From: Bimuria novae-zelandiae CBS 107.79 | Taxonomy: Eukaryota > Ascomycota > Dothideomycetes > Pleosporales > Didymosphaeriaceae | Assembly: GCA_010015655.1 (NCBI GenBank) | Contig: ML976692.1 | Location: 306,980-370,979, forward strand | Direction of reading: 5' to 3' | DNA length: 64,000 bases | In this document: positions 55,401 through 64,000 of the stretch, in pieces | How the letters are laid out: each line of letters opens with the position of its first letter | Position numbering within the stretch: the stretch's first letter is position 1 | The notes under the pieces: model-generated | The model's input: the letters and a program-made list of their open reading frames with translations, nothing else | Told to the model about the DNA's origin: nothing | Databases searched by the model: none | Translations under genes and position numbers: made by a program

Positions 55401-55901
55401 CCAGCCAAAACACGCATATTTTATACTTTTTTGCATCTGCGATCATGCCAAAACGTGTAGGGCTATTGAGCAACGATTCCGACTTCGTAAAATCCACAAT
55501 CTATAGCTAGAAAGCTGATGTTTTGCCTAACCTACTAACTAAGCCTCTATTTAAGCGGTAACCTCTAGAAATTATTAACTTACGTAAATTAAGAGCTACG
55601 CTAATACTTAAAGGTGTAGATATAAACTTGCCTATAGTATTATTTAATCTCTTTTTTAATGCAGACGTCCTTAACTAAATTATATATTATATAAATTAGC
55701 ACGCTAAAAGGCTTTATAATAAGCTATTTTTAACGCCTACCTATTGTACTTAGAAGCCTATATTTATAATAAAGCTCTACACCTATCTTATAATTATTAT
55801 TTATATAGGCGTCTACTAAGAGCCCTTACTTATTAAATATTAAGAGATAGGTAGTAGTAGCTAGATTAGTACTTATACTATACTAAGTTTAAGTTACTAT
55901 T

Positions 55902-56359
55902 TGTTAGGATCTGAACATGTATGGAACGCGGAGGACCAACGGGCCTTAGTGGAAGTGACACTCGGCGGGGTCGCGTAACCGAGGTCACGTGATGTACCAT
56001 CCAGCCAAGACATACCATCCTGCCAAGATTGTGGAAGGTGCACCATCCACGGATAGCGCGACCATCTATCGGAATCTAGGGACGGTAGAAAGAGAGATAG
56101 ACGGTAAGGTTTACCCCTCTTGTATATAAATCCACACGAATACCCTTAAGGCATTCATGTTTAACCTGTTTATTAATCTATCGTTTAGATCTAAATAAGC
56201 AACCTTGTTGATTTGATTATGCTATACACACCTTTAATACTAACGCCCTTAGTGACAAGCGCAAGCTATCACTATAACCCTTTCCCGTCCTACCAGTACT
56301 CCTGCCCGAGAACCAACCTTAGCCCCTTAGAGAATAGCTACCTCTTTGGGATCTTAACA
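55902..56359 (+). repeat. Solo LTR, family A, with 5-bp target duplication
   Basis: 458 bp, from TGTTAGGATC to GATCTTAACA (TG...CA ends). The five bases before it (55897-55901) and after it (56360-56364) are both CTATT. A TATA-type motif (GTATATAAAT) lies near 56120. No internal retrotransposon sequence, so it is a solo LTR left after recombination. Confidence 0.9.
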
Positions 56360-56557
56360 CTATTTAGTAAAGTGTAGGATCTTTTAAAGACGCTTTATAA
56401 GCGTAGCTTTAAGTACTAGGTCCTAGGTATTTACCTCTACGTTAATAAAGTAATTACTAGATTTACTAAGTAAATAAGTAAGATTATAATAATTAAAATA
56501 AAGCCTATGCTAGAGGGCTTTAAGATCTAATATTTAGCTAATAATAAAGTAATTCTA

Positions 56558-56991
56558 TGTTATGAGGCTCTCACACCTTGTTCCGGTCCGGGTTAGGGCG
56601 GTAAGGTATCGTGGTGCTTCACGGATTATTCAGTGGTACAAGTTGATGCGACACTTAGCGCGGCTAGACAATCTAATCTTATAACGAATAAGATAACTAT
56701 TAGTCTGTATAGGAGAACGTACTCGCACAGAAGATATATAAGTTGACTACGAGGAAGGAAACAACAATAGGAAAGTCGCCACACTATATACTAGCCTATT
56801 CCTTCTTCGTAGTCCCGCCAAGGCCCTGTAGTCCCATGGGACTTCCCTTTATGCGGGACTTCGTCACGTGACTGCTGACTAAGCTGCCCCGCGCCCCGTT
56901 AGGTCCCGTTAACTCTGCTACTTCGTCAACAATTACTCTCTTGGCGTAATTGTCTGGCTTCTTCATCCTTGTGGGGTTCGTGGTCGTAACA
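56558..56991 (-). repeat. Solo LTR, family B, inverted, with 5-bp target duplication
   Basis: 434 bp. On the minus strand it runs from TGTTACGACC to CCTCATAACA. Flanks are TTCTA on both sides (56553-56557 and 56992-56996). It matches the reverse complement of 59442-59857, very closely in the R/U5 half and loosely in U3. Confidence 0.9.
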
Positions 56992-57002
56992 TTCTAAATT
57001 AG

Positions 57003-57068
57003 TTATTTTATACTAGATGAAATGGTCTTATTAACTTATTTTATACTAGATGAAATGGTCTTATTAAC
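57003..57068 (+). repeat. 33-bp tandem duplication within the piggyBac-like remnant
   Basis: Two identical copies of a 33-bp unit (TTATTTTATACTAGATGAAA...), directly after the family B solo LTR. The length is a multiple of three. Confidence 0.85.
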
Positions 57069-58010
57069 TTATTTAAACTACTAGCTAACGCGCTAGCTTT
57101 TACTCTTATAAAGTTAGTCTTTATTACTTTTATACTTACTATTAATGCTACTAGCTAGCGTCTTTTTCTACTAAATTTCTATATTATATAGGATAATAAT
57201 CTCTTTAATACTATACTTATACTTAAATACTTTAGATCTAAAGGTATAGGCTATGCTAGGACCGTCCGTATAATAAACATAGTAATAGAGGAGACTTTTA
57301 AGGCAATAGTAAAGGCAAAGTTTTAAATAAAGTCTTTAGTTATTAGCTAATATAGGTAGGTAAGGCTCTTAAAAAAGCGTTTTAATAGTAATCTAATAAA
57401 GCTTAAAATATAACACACGCATAAGCTAGAGTAAGAAGATATATATTAGACGCTTTTAAAAAATAGGCAAGTACTATAAGTAGCTTAGAAAGATAATTGA
57501 GTTATTTTTTTTATAAGTACTATTACTAAGCGTAAGTCTCTAACGTTAATACTATACTAAGACTATACTAATAATAGTTACTACTTAGCTACTTAGTCTA
57601 TTATAAAGCTCTATCGACGTTTAAAGATAGCTTAAAATAATAAAAACCTCTTTAAATAGGCGTTTAGTAATAAGCCTATTAAGATACTTAATATCCTTTA
57701 GATAATAGACAACTATAATTACTATAAGAGTAAGGTAGATTACTTTAATTAGATATAGAGCTACTACTTTATATAATAGGCCTATTAGCGTACTGTATCG
57801 GCGCAGGTCACTCAAAGGATCGATGTTGGCGTATCTCCTAGCAGAGGCATGTGGGAGTGCGTGTATAAGAATGTAGCCTCGAATGAATTAAGTGCCTATA
57901 GGCCTGGTACGAAAGGATACGGAAAAGGTACTGAACTACAAAGGCCCCAAGCTCCTCTAAATACACCTCTTCCCAGATGGCTAGCTAGCACATAACTGCC
58001 ATAGGTTGAC

Positions 58011-58108
58011 CGTCGGTCTGATGGATCCGAAATAGGTCCGAATCGGATTCGTAGTTCCCCATCGGTCTGATAGATCCGAAATTGGTCCGATACGGATGAG
58101 TGTCGGTT
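58011..58108 (+). repeat. Two copies of a ~49-bp direct repeat
   Basis: Both copies read (C/A)TCGGTCTGAT(G/A)GATCCGAAAT(A/T)GGTCCGA...CGGAT; starts at about 58012 and 58061. It lies in a GC-richer island (about 57790-58180) inside the AT-rich block. Confidence 0.8.
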
Positions 58109-58887
58109 TTCGGATGATCTCGAATCCTGTCTTGACTGGCCAAGGGTTCTCGTGTCGACGAGCGATTGTTTCTGTTACACGTACTTAGTAATTACTTTAG
58201 TACTTTCTAATAGAGCTTACGCTTAATAATTACTATAAACTATTCTTATACTCTTTTCTTACTACTATTAAATAATCTAGCTATAAGAAGTTTATATATA
58301 AGTTAATTAAGTAACTCTTTAAACGCGGAGGCCGTCCTACTTTAGGCTTAATAAAATATTAGCGTCCTAATAAAGTTTTTACTAGTAGAAAGGGCGCTTT
58401 CTAAAGCTCTTATATATCTATAATGTTATTTATAAAGGGTAAAAGCTATATTAATTATGCGATAGCTAGGCGTATAACTAATAGAAAGGACCTATCTTAG
58501 ATACCTCTGGCACGTGTTACAGGCAATTCACGCTCCTCAAGACATGGCTCTCAGCGTCCCCCACGTACTTGCTATGGCTGTAAGCTCTGCCGGTTGCCCT
58601 TGTGTAGGCCAGAAGTCACTCCTACGTGCTGGGAGGAGCACCTCCGCCGGCATAAAACAATCATCTCAACAGACACAAGAGCAAGTTCATCCATCATGTA
58701 AACCTATCTCAATACCTTCAGAAATGCAATCTCCATACAAAATTGGCCTATTTCAGCATAATATTTGGTGTTCTGCCAGGTCGAAGCAATTCATCCGATT
58801 GGTCCTCAGGGGATGGCCCGTGTCAGGGCGCACTTCGCCATGCGGGAGATAAAACAGGCCTTTTTTAAAATCGTAAATATATGCAAA

Positions 58888-58950
58888 CATGTTAAAAGGT
58901 GTAGGGCGACCTAGTAACGATCCTGATCTTGTAAAATATACAAAGTAACG
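58888..58950 (+). mobile_element. Start of a second piggyBac-like transposase copy
   Basis: ATG at 58888 and the following ~60 bases parallel the transposase start at 55445 (same GTGTAGGGC..., AACGAT(C/T)C, GTAAAAT spacing). The copy is cut off at 58951 by the TA target site of a mariner element. Confidence 0.6.
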
Positions 58951-58952
58951 TA

Positions 58953-59441
58953 CCTGGCAAGCGAGCTAATTAGGCAAGCGAGCTAATCACTCTGCCAAGA
59001 CCCCACTAAAACATACTATCCCCTATAGTACAACGCAATGTCTTAACTACATTATTAGTTACTATAATTAAAAGAAGCCTATATATAGCTTATAATTTAG
59101 GCTATTAAATAAGACATAATACTAAGCTAGTAACGTGTTATTATTATTTATAAAAATTTTTATAGTATACTAAGTATAAGACACGCTAGAATTACTTTTT
59201 AATATAATTATACTTTTAACTTAAAAAAACTCCTTTTAATAGAAAAGTAGGTACTTATTTAAAATTTACTTAATGTAAACGCGTGAGGATTTTTATCCTA
59301 GCTTATTATAATAGTAAATAAAGCTAATTTTTTATAGTCTAAGTATAATTAAAAACTAATTAGTTAAAAGTAAGCTATAAACTTTATTAAGCGTTAGTTA
59401 GAGCTTATAATAAAATTTAATTAAAAGTATAATTATGAAAG
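58953..59441 (+). mobile_element. Left part of a mariner/Fot1-type element, RIP-degraded
   Basis: Starts after a TA (58951-58952) with a doubled terminal motif: GGCAAGCGAGCTAAT occurs twice in a row (58956-58988). Near its right end the + strand reads, in decayed form, the N-terminal region of a pogo/Fot1 transposase: an RGF.PSL-like block around 59284 and INFIKR..EL...FN.KYNYE at 59380-59440. It is cut at 59441 by the family B LTR; its remaining part should lie beyond the right edge. Confidence 0.65.
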
Positions 59442-59857
59442 TGTTACGGTCCAGAAGTCGACGGTGGGACGAAGAGCCTTATGACGGCATCCGGGCCCCA
59501 CCTCGGGCTTACGTAACGTCCCAGGCTGTCCCAGATGCCAAGACCGTGGGACACCGTGGGACCACGTGACGTCCCAGGAAATCCCATGGGATCCTACGGT
59601 GCCAGAATATGGGACATCGTGGGATTCTATGGGACAAGGAGGATATATATATAGGACAGTTTCCTTTGTTATGCTCCTTGTAGTTAACTTATATATCTTC
59701 TATGCAAGTACGTTCTCCTATATAGACTAATAGTTATCTTATTTATTATAAAATTAGATTGTCTAGCTACGCGCTAAGTGTCGCATTAACTTGTACTACT
59801 AAATAACCCGTGAGGCACTACGATACCTTACCGCCCTAACCCGGATCGGGACAAGGT
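59442..59857 (+). repeat. Family B LTR, truncated at its 3' end by another insertion
   Basis: Starts TGTTACGGTC after GAAAG and runs to ACAAGGT at 59857, where the family A LTR begins. Compared with the complete copy at 56558-56991, the last 17 bases (GTGAGAGCCTCATAACA) are missing here and are expected on the far side of the inserted element. A TATATATATA promoter-like motif lies near 59644. Confidence 0.85.
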
Positions 59858-60292
59858 TGTTAGGATCCGTTGAGACCCAACATGACGCGAGGCGGGGCAT
59901 GGCCACTTATCCGTGCGACCAGCCAAGGTTCCTGACTCAGCCACAGATCACGTGACCATGTCACGCGTCCCAGAAGTATCGGGCGTCCCAGAAGTATCTT
60001 GGCATATGGGACTTTGGGATTCTTAGGACACCTGGGATTCGTGGGACGAGTCATGTATATAAGGACACGAGAATAGTCTTCTATTATCGTGTTTAACCTA
60101 TTTATTAATCTATCGTTTAGATCTAAATAAACAACCTTATTAATTTAATTATATTATACCTACCTTTAATACTAACGCCCTAGTAATAAGCGCAAGCTAT
60201 TACTACAACCCTTTCTTATCTTACTACAGTATTCCTGCCCGAGAACTAACCTTAGCCCCTTAGGGACTAGCTACCCCTTTAGGATCTTAACA
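59858..60292 (+). repeat. 5' LTR of a Ty3/gypsy element, family A
   Basis: 435 bp, TGTTAGGATC...GATCTTAACA. The five bases before it are AAGGT and the five after it are TCTTA, so it is not a solo LTR; gag-like sequence follows directly. A GTATATAAGG motif near 60055 fits an LTR promoter. Confidence 0.85.
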
Positions 60293-63200
60293 TCTTAAAC
60301 ACCCTTAATATAAATACTAATAGGACCCTTATCTCTTCTATAGCTTCGGACAACTATGTCACCCCTATAGGGGATGGCAAGAACAAGGCACATAAACCTA
60401 ACTTATATAATAGTAATTATACCCTCCTCGATACCTAGCTCTTACAGCTAGACCTCTATTTTTTTAACTAGAATTAAGACCTTAAAGATAAGAAGAAGGT
60501 TATCTTCGCTATAACCTATATATAAGAAAGCGCTAAAGAATAAATCCGTCCCTACCTAGTTAAGTACTTAGACATAGACCACGATAACAAAAATAAGGAG
60601 TATATTAACAAGCATGCCAATGCAATCGACATTATTAAAAACTATAATAACTTTAAAATATACCTTTAATAAATATTTAGAATTACTAACAAAATAGCTA
60701 TCGCTAGACAAGTAATCTAAATAGTTCGCCAACACTAATCTGTAGCTAAATACATAACTAAGTTCCGCAAGTACGCAGTGCAACTTAACTAGGAGGATAA
60801 ATCTCTTAAGATAATATATAAATAAGGCCTTAAACATAATATGCGCGAGGAACTCCTGCGTAGTAGTATAAAGATAAAGACCTTAGAAGAACTATATAAA
60901 AAGACTATCCGTATTAATAGGGAATAGTTCGCTTTGCAAGAAGAGTTCCGTAGGAACCTAAGGAACGCTAGTTTCGGACGACAGGCACCTGTAGTCTACA
61001 GAGCGCCACTAAAAGCACCTCGTCGCCAGCAACGTAACTACTACGGACCCCAACCTATAGAAGATGTCTAGTTTAACAACCTGGAAAAGGGAACAGGAAA
61101 GGCTATAGGCTTTTAAAAGCCTAATTAACGTATCTTAGATAGAACCTAATAACAAGGGACCAAGACGCGTAAATGCTTTACATGTGGCAAACCAGGCCAC
61201 ATAGCCAGGAACTGCAGATCTAAGAATAAGATTACTAGACAGTTAAACGTACTAATCGTCGACAAGAAAGAAACCACTGACAAAGAATAACAGGTAGTAA
61301 ACGCCATTAAACAAATTAACATCCACGACGAAGGATTAGAGCGATTAGGAACCCCTAATTTACAACTCTACAAGGATGCATACAAAGGTTTGGACAAAAA
61401 AGGAAAGGAGAAGGAACCAATGCCTCGATCTCCTACACCTCACCCTAGCTGGAGCAAACCAGTCACTAGCAAGACGACGAATGTTTTCGACTTCTTAGAA
61501 AAACACCAACCAAGGGAAGGAGACTTCGGGTTTACAGCGATAGAATAACAAGACTACGCAGAAGCATTTTTCCATACTTACTAACCCGACCTAGTTAGTA
61601 AGGCAGCACGAGAAATGGCGGACCACCGCTACGCCTACGAAGACCCCAAGAAGAAGTACCTAAACGAAAGCCTAAACTACGAACTATAGTATAACCTAGA
61701 CTATCGCAATCCTACGCATGAGACTATATAATAGACCCTCTACAGAGAAGATTAATATACTATTTATTACTAAGCCAAGGAATACAGCTACTTTTCTTAA
61801 ATATACTAACGATGTAGATAGGAGTGGTTTAACTACCCTATCGCCTATTACGACGTTCACCTCTAGGATAAACGCAAAACACGATACTTTCCATATCTTA
61901 ACTAGGTACTAAACTAAGTAATATTACTACTAGTTAATAGGAAATGTACATTAGATAAATAGCAAACATGCTTACACCTTAATTATAAGGAACATAAAGA
62001 ATAAAAAGGGAAGCATAGGTTTAATTGCATACTAAAAGGGACTATAACCCTTAGAATTAAAACAGTAATAAAGGAAGAAGACGGTGAAGCTCTCCTAGCA
62101 GAGGCCTAGCAATAGCCTTAAGAGAAGAAAAATAAAGAACACCTTAAACCCACGAAGCCAGCTAAAAAGAAAATGTCTTTTTTAGACCTAGGCTCAAACG
62201 GGAAAACGCCTTTAAGGAAATAAATACCACTAACAGTTAGGCATTAATTAAGCTACCAGTATAGCTTAAAGAAATATAAATAAAAGCTATGCTAGACTCA
62301 GGAGCACAGGAAAGTTATGTGTTAAGAAAAGCACTTAATAGAGCAGGATTCTACAAACGCAAGAAGGCTATACCCTATACTATCTATATCGCGAATAGAT
62401 AGCTAATGCCCGGCAAAGCAACAATCAAGTACGAGGTTAAAACCACCCTTACAATCTATAGACACCAGGAATTAATTACCCTTAACGTTATTAAGGAAGC
62501 TAATCACGACGTGATTTTAGGATTACCCTAGTTAAGGAAGCATAACCCCATAGTTAACTAGAAAAAGAAAGAGCTATCCTTTAAGCGCTGCAACTGTGCA
62601 TTATAAGCAAAGCCTACGCATTAACAGAGCATAATAGTAGATAAGAGAACTATTAATAATATAGTCTCGCAACTAGAAGTTAATAAACGCGAAATTAACT
62701 TAGCAAACGCTAGTAGGAACCACTAGGTTATAAAGCGTAAGCATAAAGAGAACAGCACACCTCTTAATATCCCCGACGAATATAAAGAATAGAGTCATTT
62801 GTTTTGGGAAGAGAAAGGAGCAAACGCCCTTCCTAAGTATACACACCAAGATCACCGCATTATTCTCGAAGAAGGAAAAACGCCGCCTTTTGAACCACTA
62901 TACGGACAGAGCGCAAAGGAACTCCAATAGACACGCGAATTCCTAAAGAAAGCCCTTAACAGGTAATAAATACGCAAGTTAGAATTGTTAATAGCGTCAC
63001 CCCTAATATTCGTTATAAAGAAGGATAGAACACAACGTCTATGTATTAACTATAAGAGACTAAATAACATAATAATTAAGAATAGATACCTACTACTAAA
63101 TATACAAGAATCTCGAGACAGGCTAGGACGAGCCAAGATATTCACGCAATTTAACCTACGAGACAGATACCACCTTATACAAATATTAGCAGGTGACGAG

Positions 63201-64000
63201 TAGAAGACAGCCTTTTAAACTAGATATAGACTGTTTAAGTACTAAGTTATGCCTTTTAGACTCACAAACGCGCTAGCAACATTCTAAGCAATAATTAATA
63301 ATATACTATAAACCTACCTTAACATATTTATAGTTGCCTACCTCGATAATATCCTAGTATTCTTAGAATAGGAGAAAGATTATGTGCAACACGTGCAGAT
63401 GGTACTATAAGCGCTAGATAATACTAATTTATAACTAAAACTAGAAAAGTGCAAATTCTATGTTACAGAACTAGAATTCCTAGGACATGTTATTAATACT
63501 AAAGGTATTTAAGTAAGTCCTTTAAAGATTAAAGAAGTAAAAAGGTAGAAATTACCTACTAACCTTAAGGAAGTATAAGCCTTCCTTAAATTTACTAGAT
63601 TTAATAAACAATTTATCACGGACTACTCCAGAATCACACTACCACTCACGAACCTTATAAAGAAAGACAAACCTTTTAACTAGACAAAAAATGTAAACAG
63701 ATATTTTAAAACACTACAAAAAGCATGCATTACGCCACCAGTCCTTATACACTTTTAAGATAATAAACCTTTACGTATTAAAACAAACGTAAGCGACTTG
63801 GCAGTAGGAGCATGCGCGAAATAAGAGAAGAATGGCAAATAGCACCTAGTTGCATACTACGCACACAAGTTCACACCAGAAGAATTATAGTACGAAGTAC
63901 ACGATAAGGAACTACTTATAATAGTAAAAGCTATTAAATACTAAAGAATCTACGCACATAGCTACTCGGAACTTATAATCTTTATAAACTATAAGAATCT
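60293..64000 (+). mobile_element. Ty3/gypsy retrotransposon, gag-pol with RIP-type stops, cut by window edge
   Basis: Reading through stops: gag from about 60330; a zinc knuckle CFTCGKPGHIARNC at 61174-61215; aspartic protease LDSGAQ at about 62292-62310; reverse transcriptase from about 62980 (SPLIFVIKKD, CINYKRLN, FNLRDRYHLI), with the catalytic YLDN box near 63339-63350 (usually YLDD or YIDD); and RNase H from about 63780 (LAVGAC..., QYEVHDKELL-like) to the edge. The order protease, RT, RNase H before any integrase is that of Ty3/gypsy elements. The frame has many TAA and TAG codons where CAA, CAG or TGG are expected. Integrase and the 3' LTR lie outside the window. Confidence 0.9.

Larger units (their letters stand above)
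55277..58852 (+). mobile_element. piggyBac-like DNA transposon, RIP-degraded and interrupted by solo LTRs
   Basis: Ignoring stops, the + strand reads a piggyBac-type (DDE_Tnp_1_7) transposase. It has a start MPKRVG at 55445, VLFNLFFNADVL (around 55640), YNKLFLTPTY..WKPI.I.ELYTYL.I.IYIGV..EPLIKYWEIG-like blocks (55710-55860), and a VDEVITRFTKRI / KPM.EGFKI block (56430-56530). After the second LTR come a FLDNLFS-like block and KGIGYARTVR.NS..IEE (57180-57290). Inverted arms of about 65 bp at 55284-55352 and 58786-58851 (shared: TC(C/T)CCCGCAT, GCGCCCTG(G/A)CACGGGCCA, CCAATCGGATGA) bracket the region. The two LTRs at 55902 and 56558 are inserted into it. No frame longer than a few dozen codons survives. 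The right part (57800-58780) contains unrelated GC-richer DNA, so whether both arms belong to one element is uncertain. Confidence 0.6.

Noticed and set aside
62985..63203. Short open frame taken as a gene
   Set aside because: It is only the longest stop-free piece of the gypsy reverse transcriptase, not a separate gene.

Overview
The window is a stretch of filamentous ascomycete chromosome, most likely a dothideomycete of the order Pleosporales. The evidence is short GT-AG introns of about 40-130 bp, a Zn2Cys6 regulator, an Mcr1-type cytochrome b5 reductase, a Nup2-type nucleoporin, a GID-complex RMD5 gene, and a sharp split between gene-rich, GC-balanced DNA and AT-rich blocks in which old transposons are full of TA dinucleotides and TAG/TAA stops. 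That last pattern is what repeat-induced point mutation (RIP) produces. The species is an inference; nothing here fixes it.

Layout. Positions 1-3.6 kb: RIP-degraded repeats, namely an LTR end, a Mutator-like (MULE) transposase remnant on the minus strand, and inside it a 1.84-kb Fot1/pogo-type element with intact 46-bp inverted ends. Positions 3.7-6.1 kb: a broken gene beside this block, with TAG stops and two one-base frame breaks. Positions 7.2-54.7 kb: a normal gene region with a formaldehyde-activating enzyme, MCR1, a decayed MDR dehydrogenase, an OrsD-like/regulator gene, a small membrane protein, a WW-domain gene with a frame break, a Zn2Cys6 factor, a ZZ-finger protein, RMD5 head to head with an STB6-like gene, an alpha/beta hydrolase, a single-pass membrane protein, a DUF7730-like protein, a PfkB/MAK32-like kinase, an F-box protein, a large Nup2-like nucleoporin, a serine-rich hypothetical protein, an SDR pseudogene, tRNA-Val(AAC), a quinone oxidoreductase, the ubiquilin DSK2 and a polyol (xylitol/sorbitol-type) dehydrogenase. 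Positions 55.1-64 kb: a second RIP-degraded block with a piggyBac-like element carrying two solo LTRs, followed by a nest piggyBac-like > mariner > LTR family B > Ty3/gypsy element of LTR family A that runs off the right edge.

The genes do not form one pathway or an obvious secondary-metabolite cluster. Functional links are limited to protein turnover (RMD5, DSK2, F-box protein), redox metabolism (MCR1, GFA, quinone oxidoreductase, polyol dehydrogenase) and transcription (Zn2Cys6 factor, OrsD-like gene, STB6-like gene). The most informative features are the reconstructable insertion history of the two repeat blocks, with exact target-site duplications, and the apparent leakage of RIP into the gene next to the left block.

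Coordinates of spliced genes were derived by hand from GT/AG sites and reading-frame continuity; exon sums were checked to be multiples of three. Family names rest on motif recognition, without database searches.
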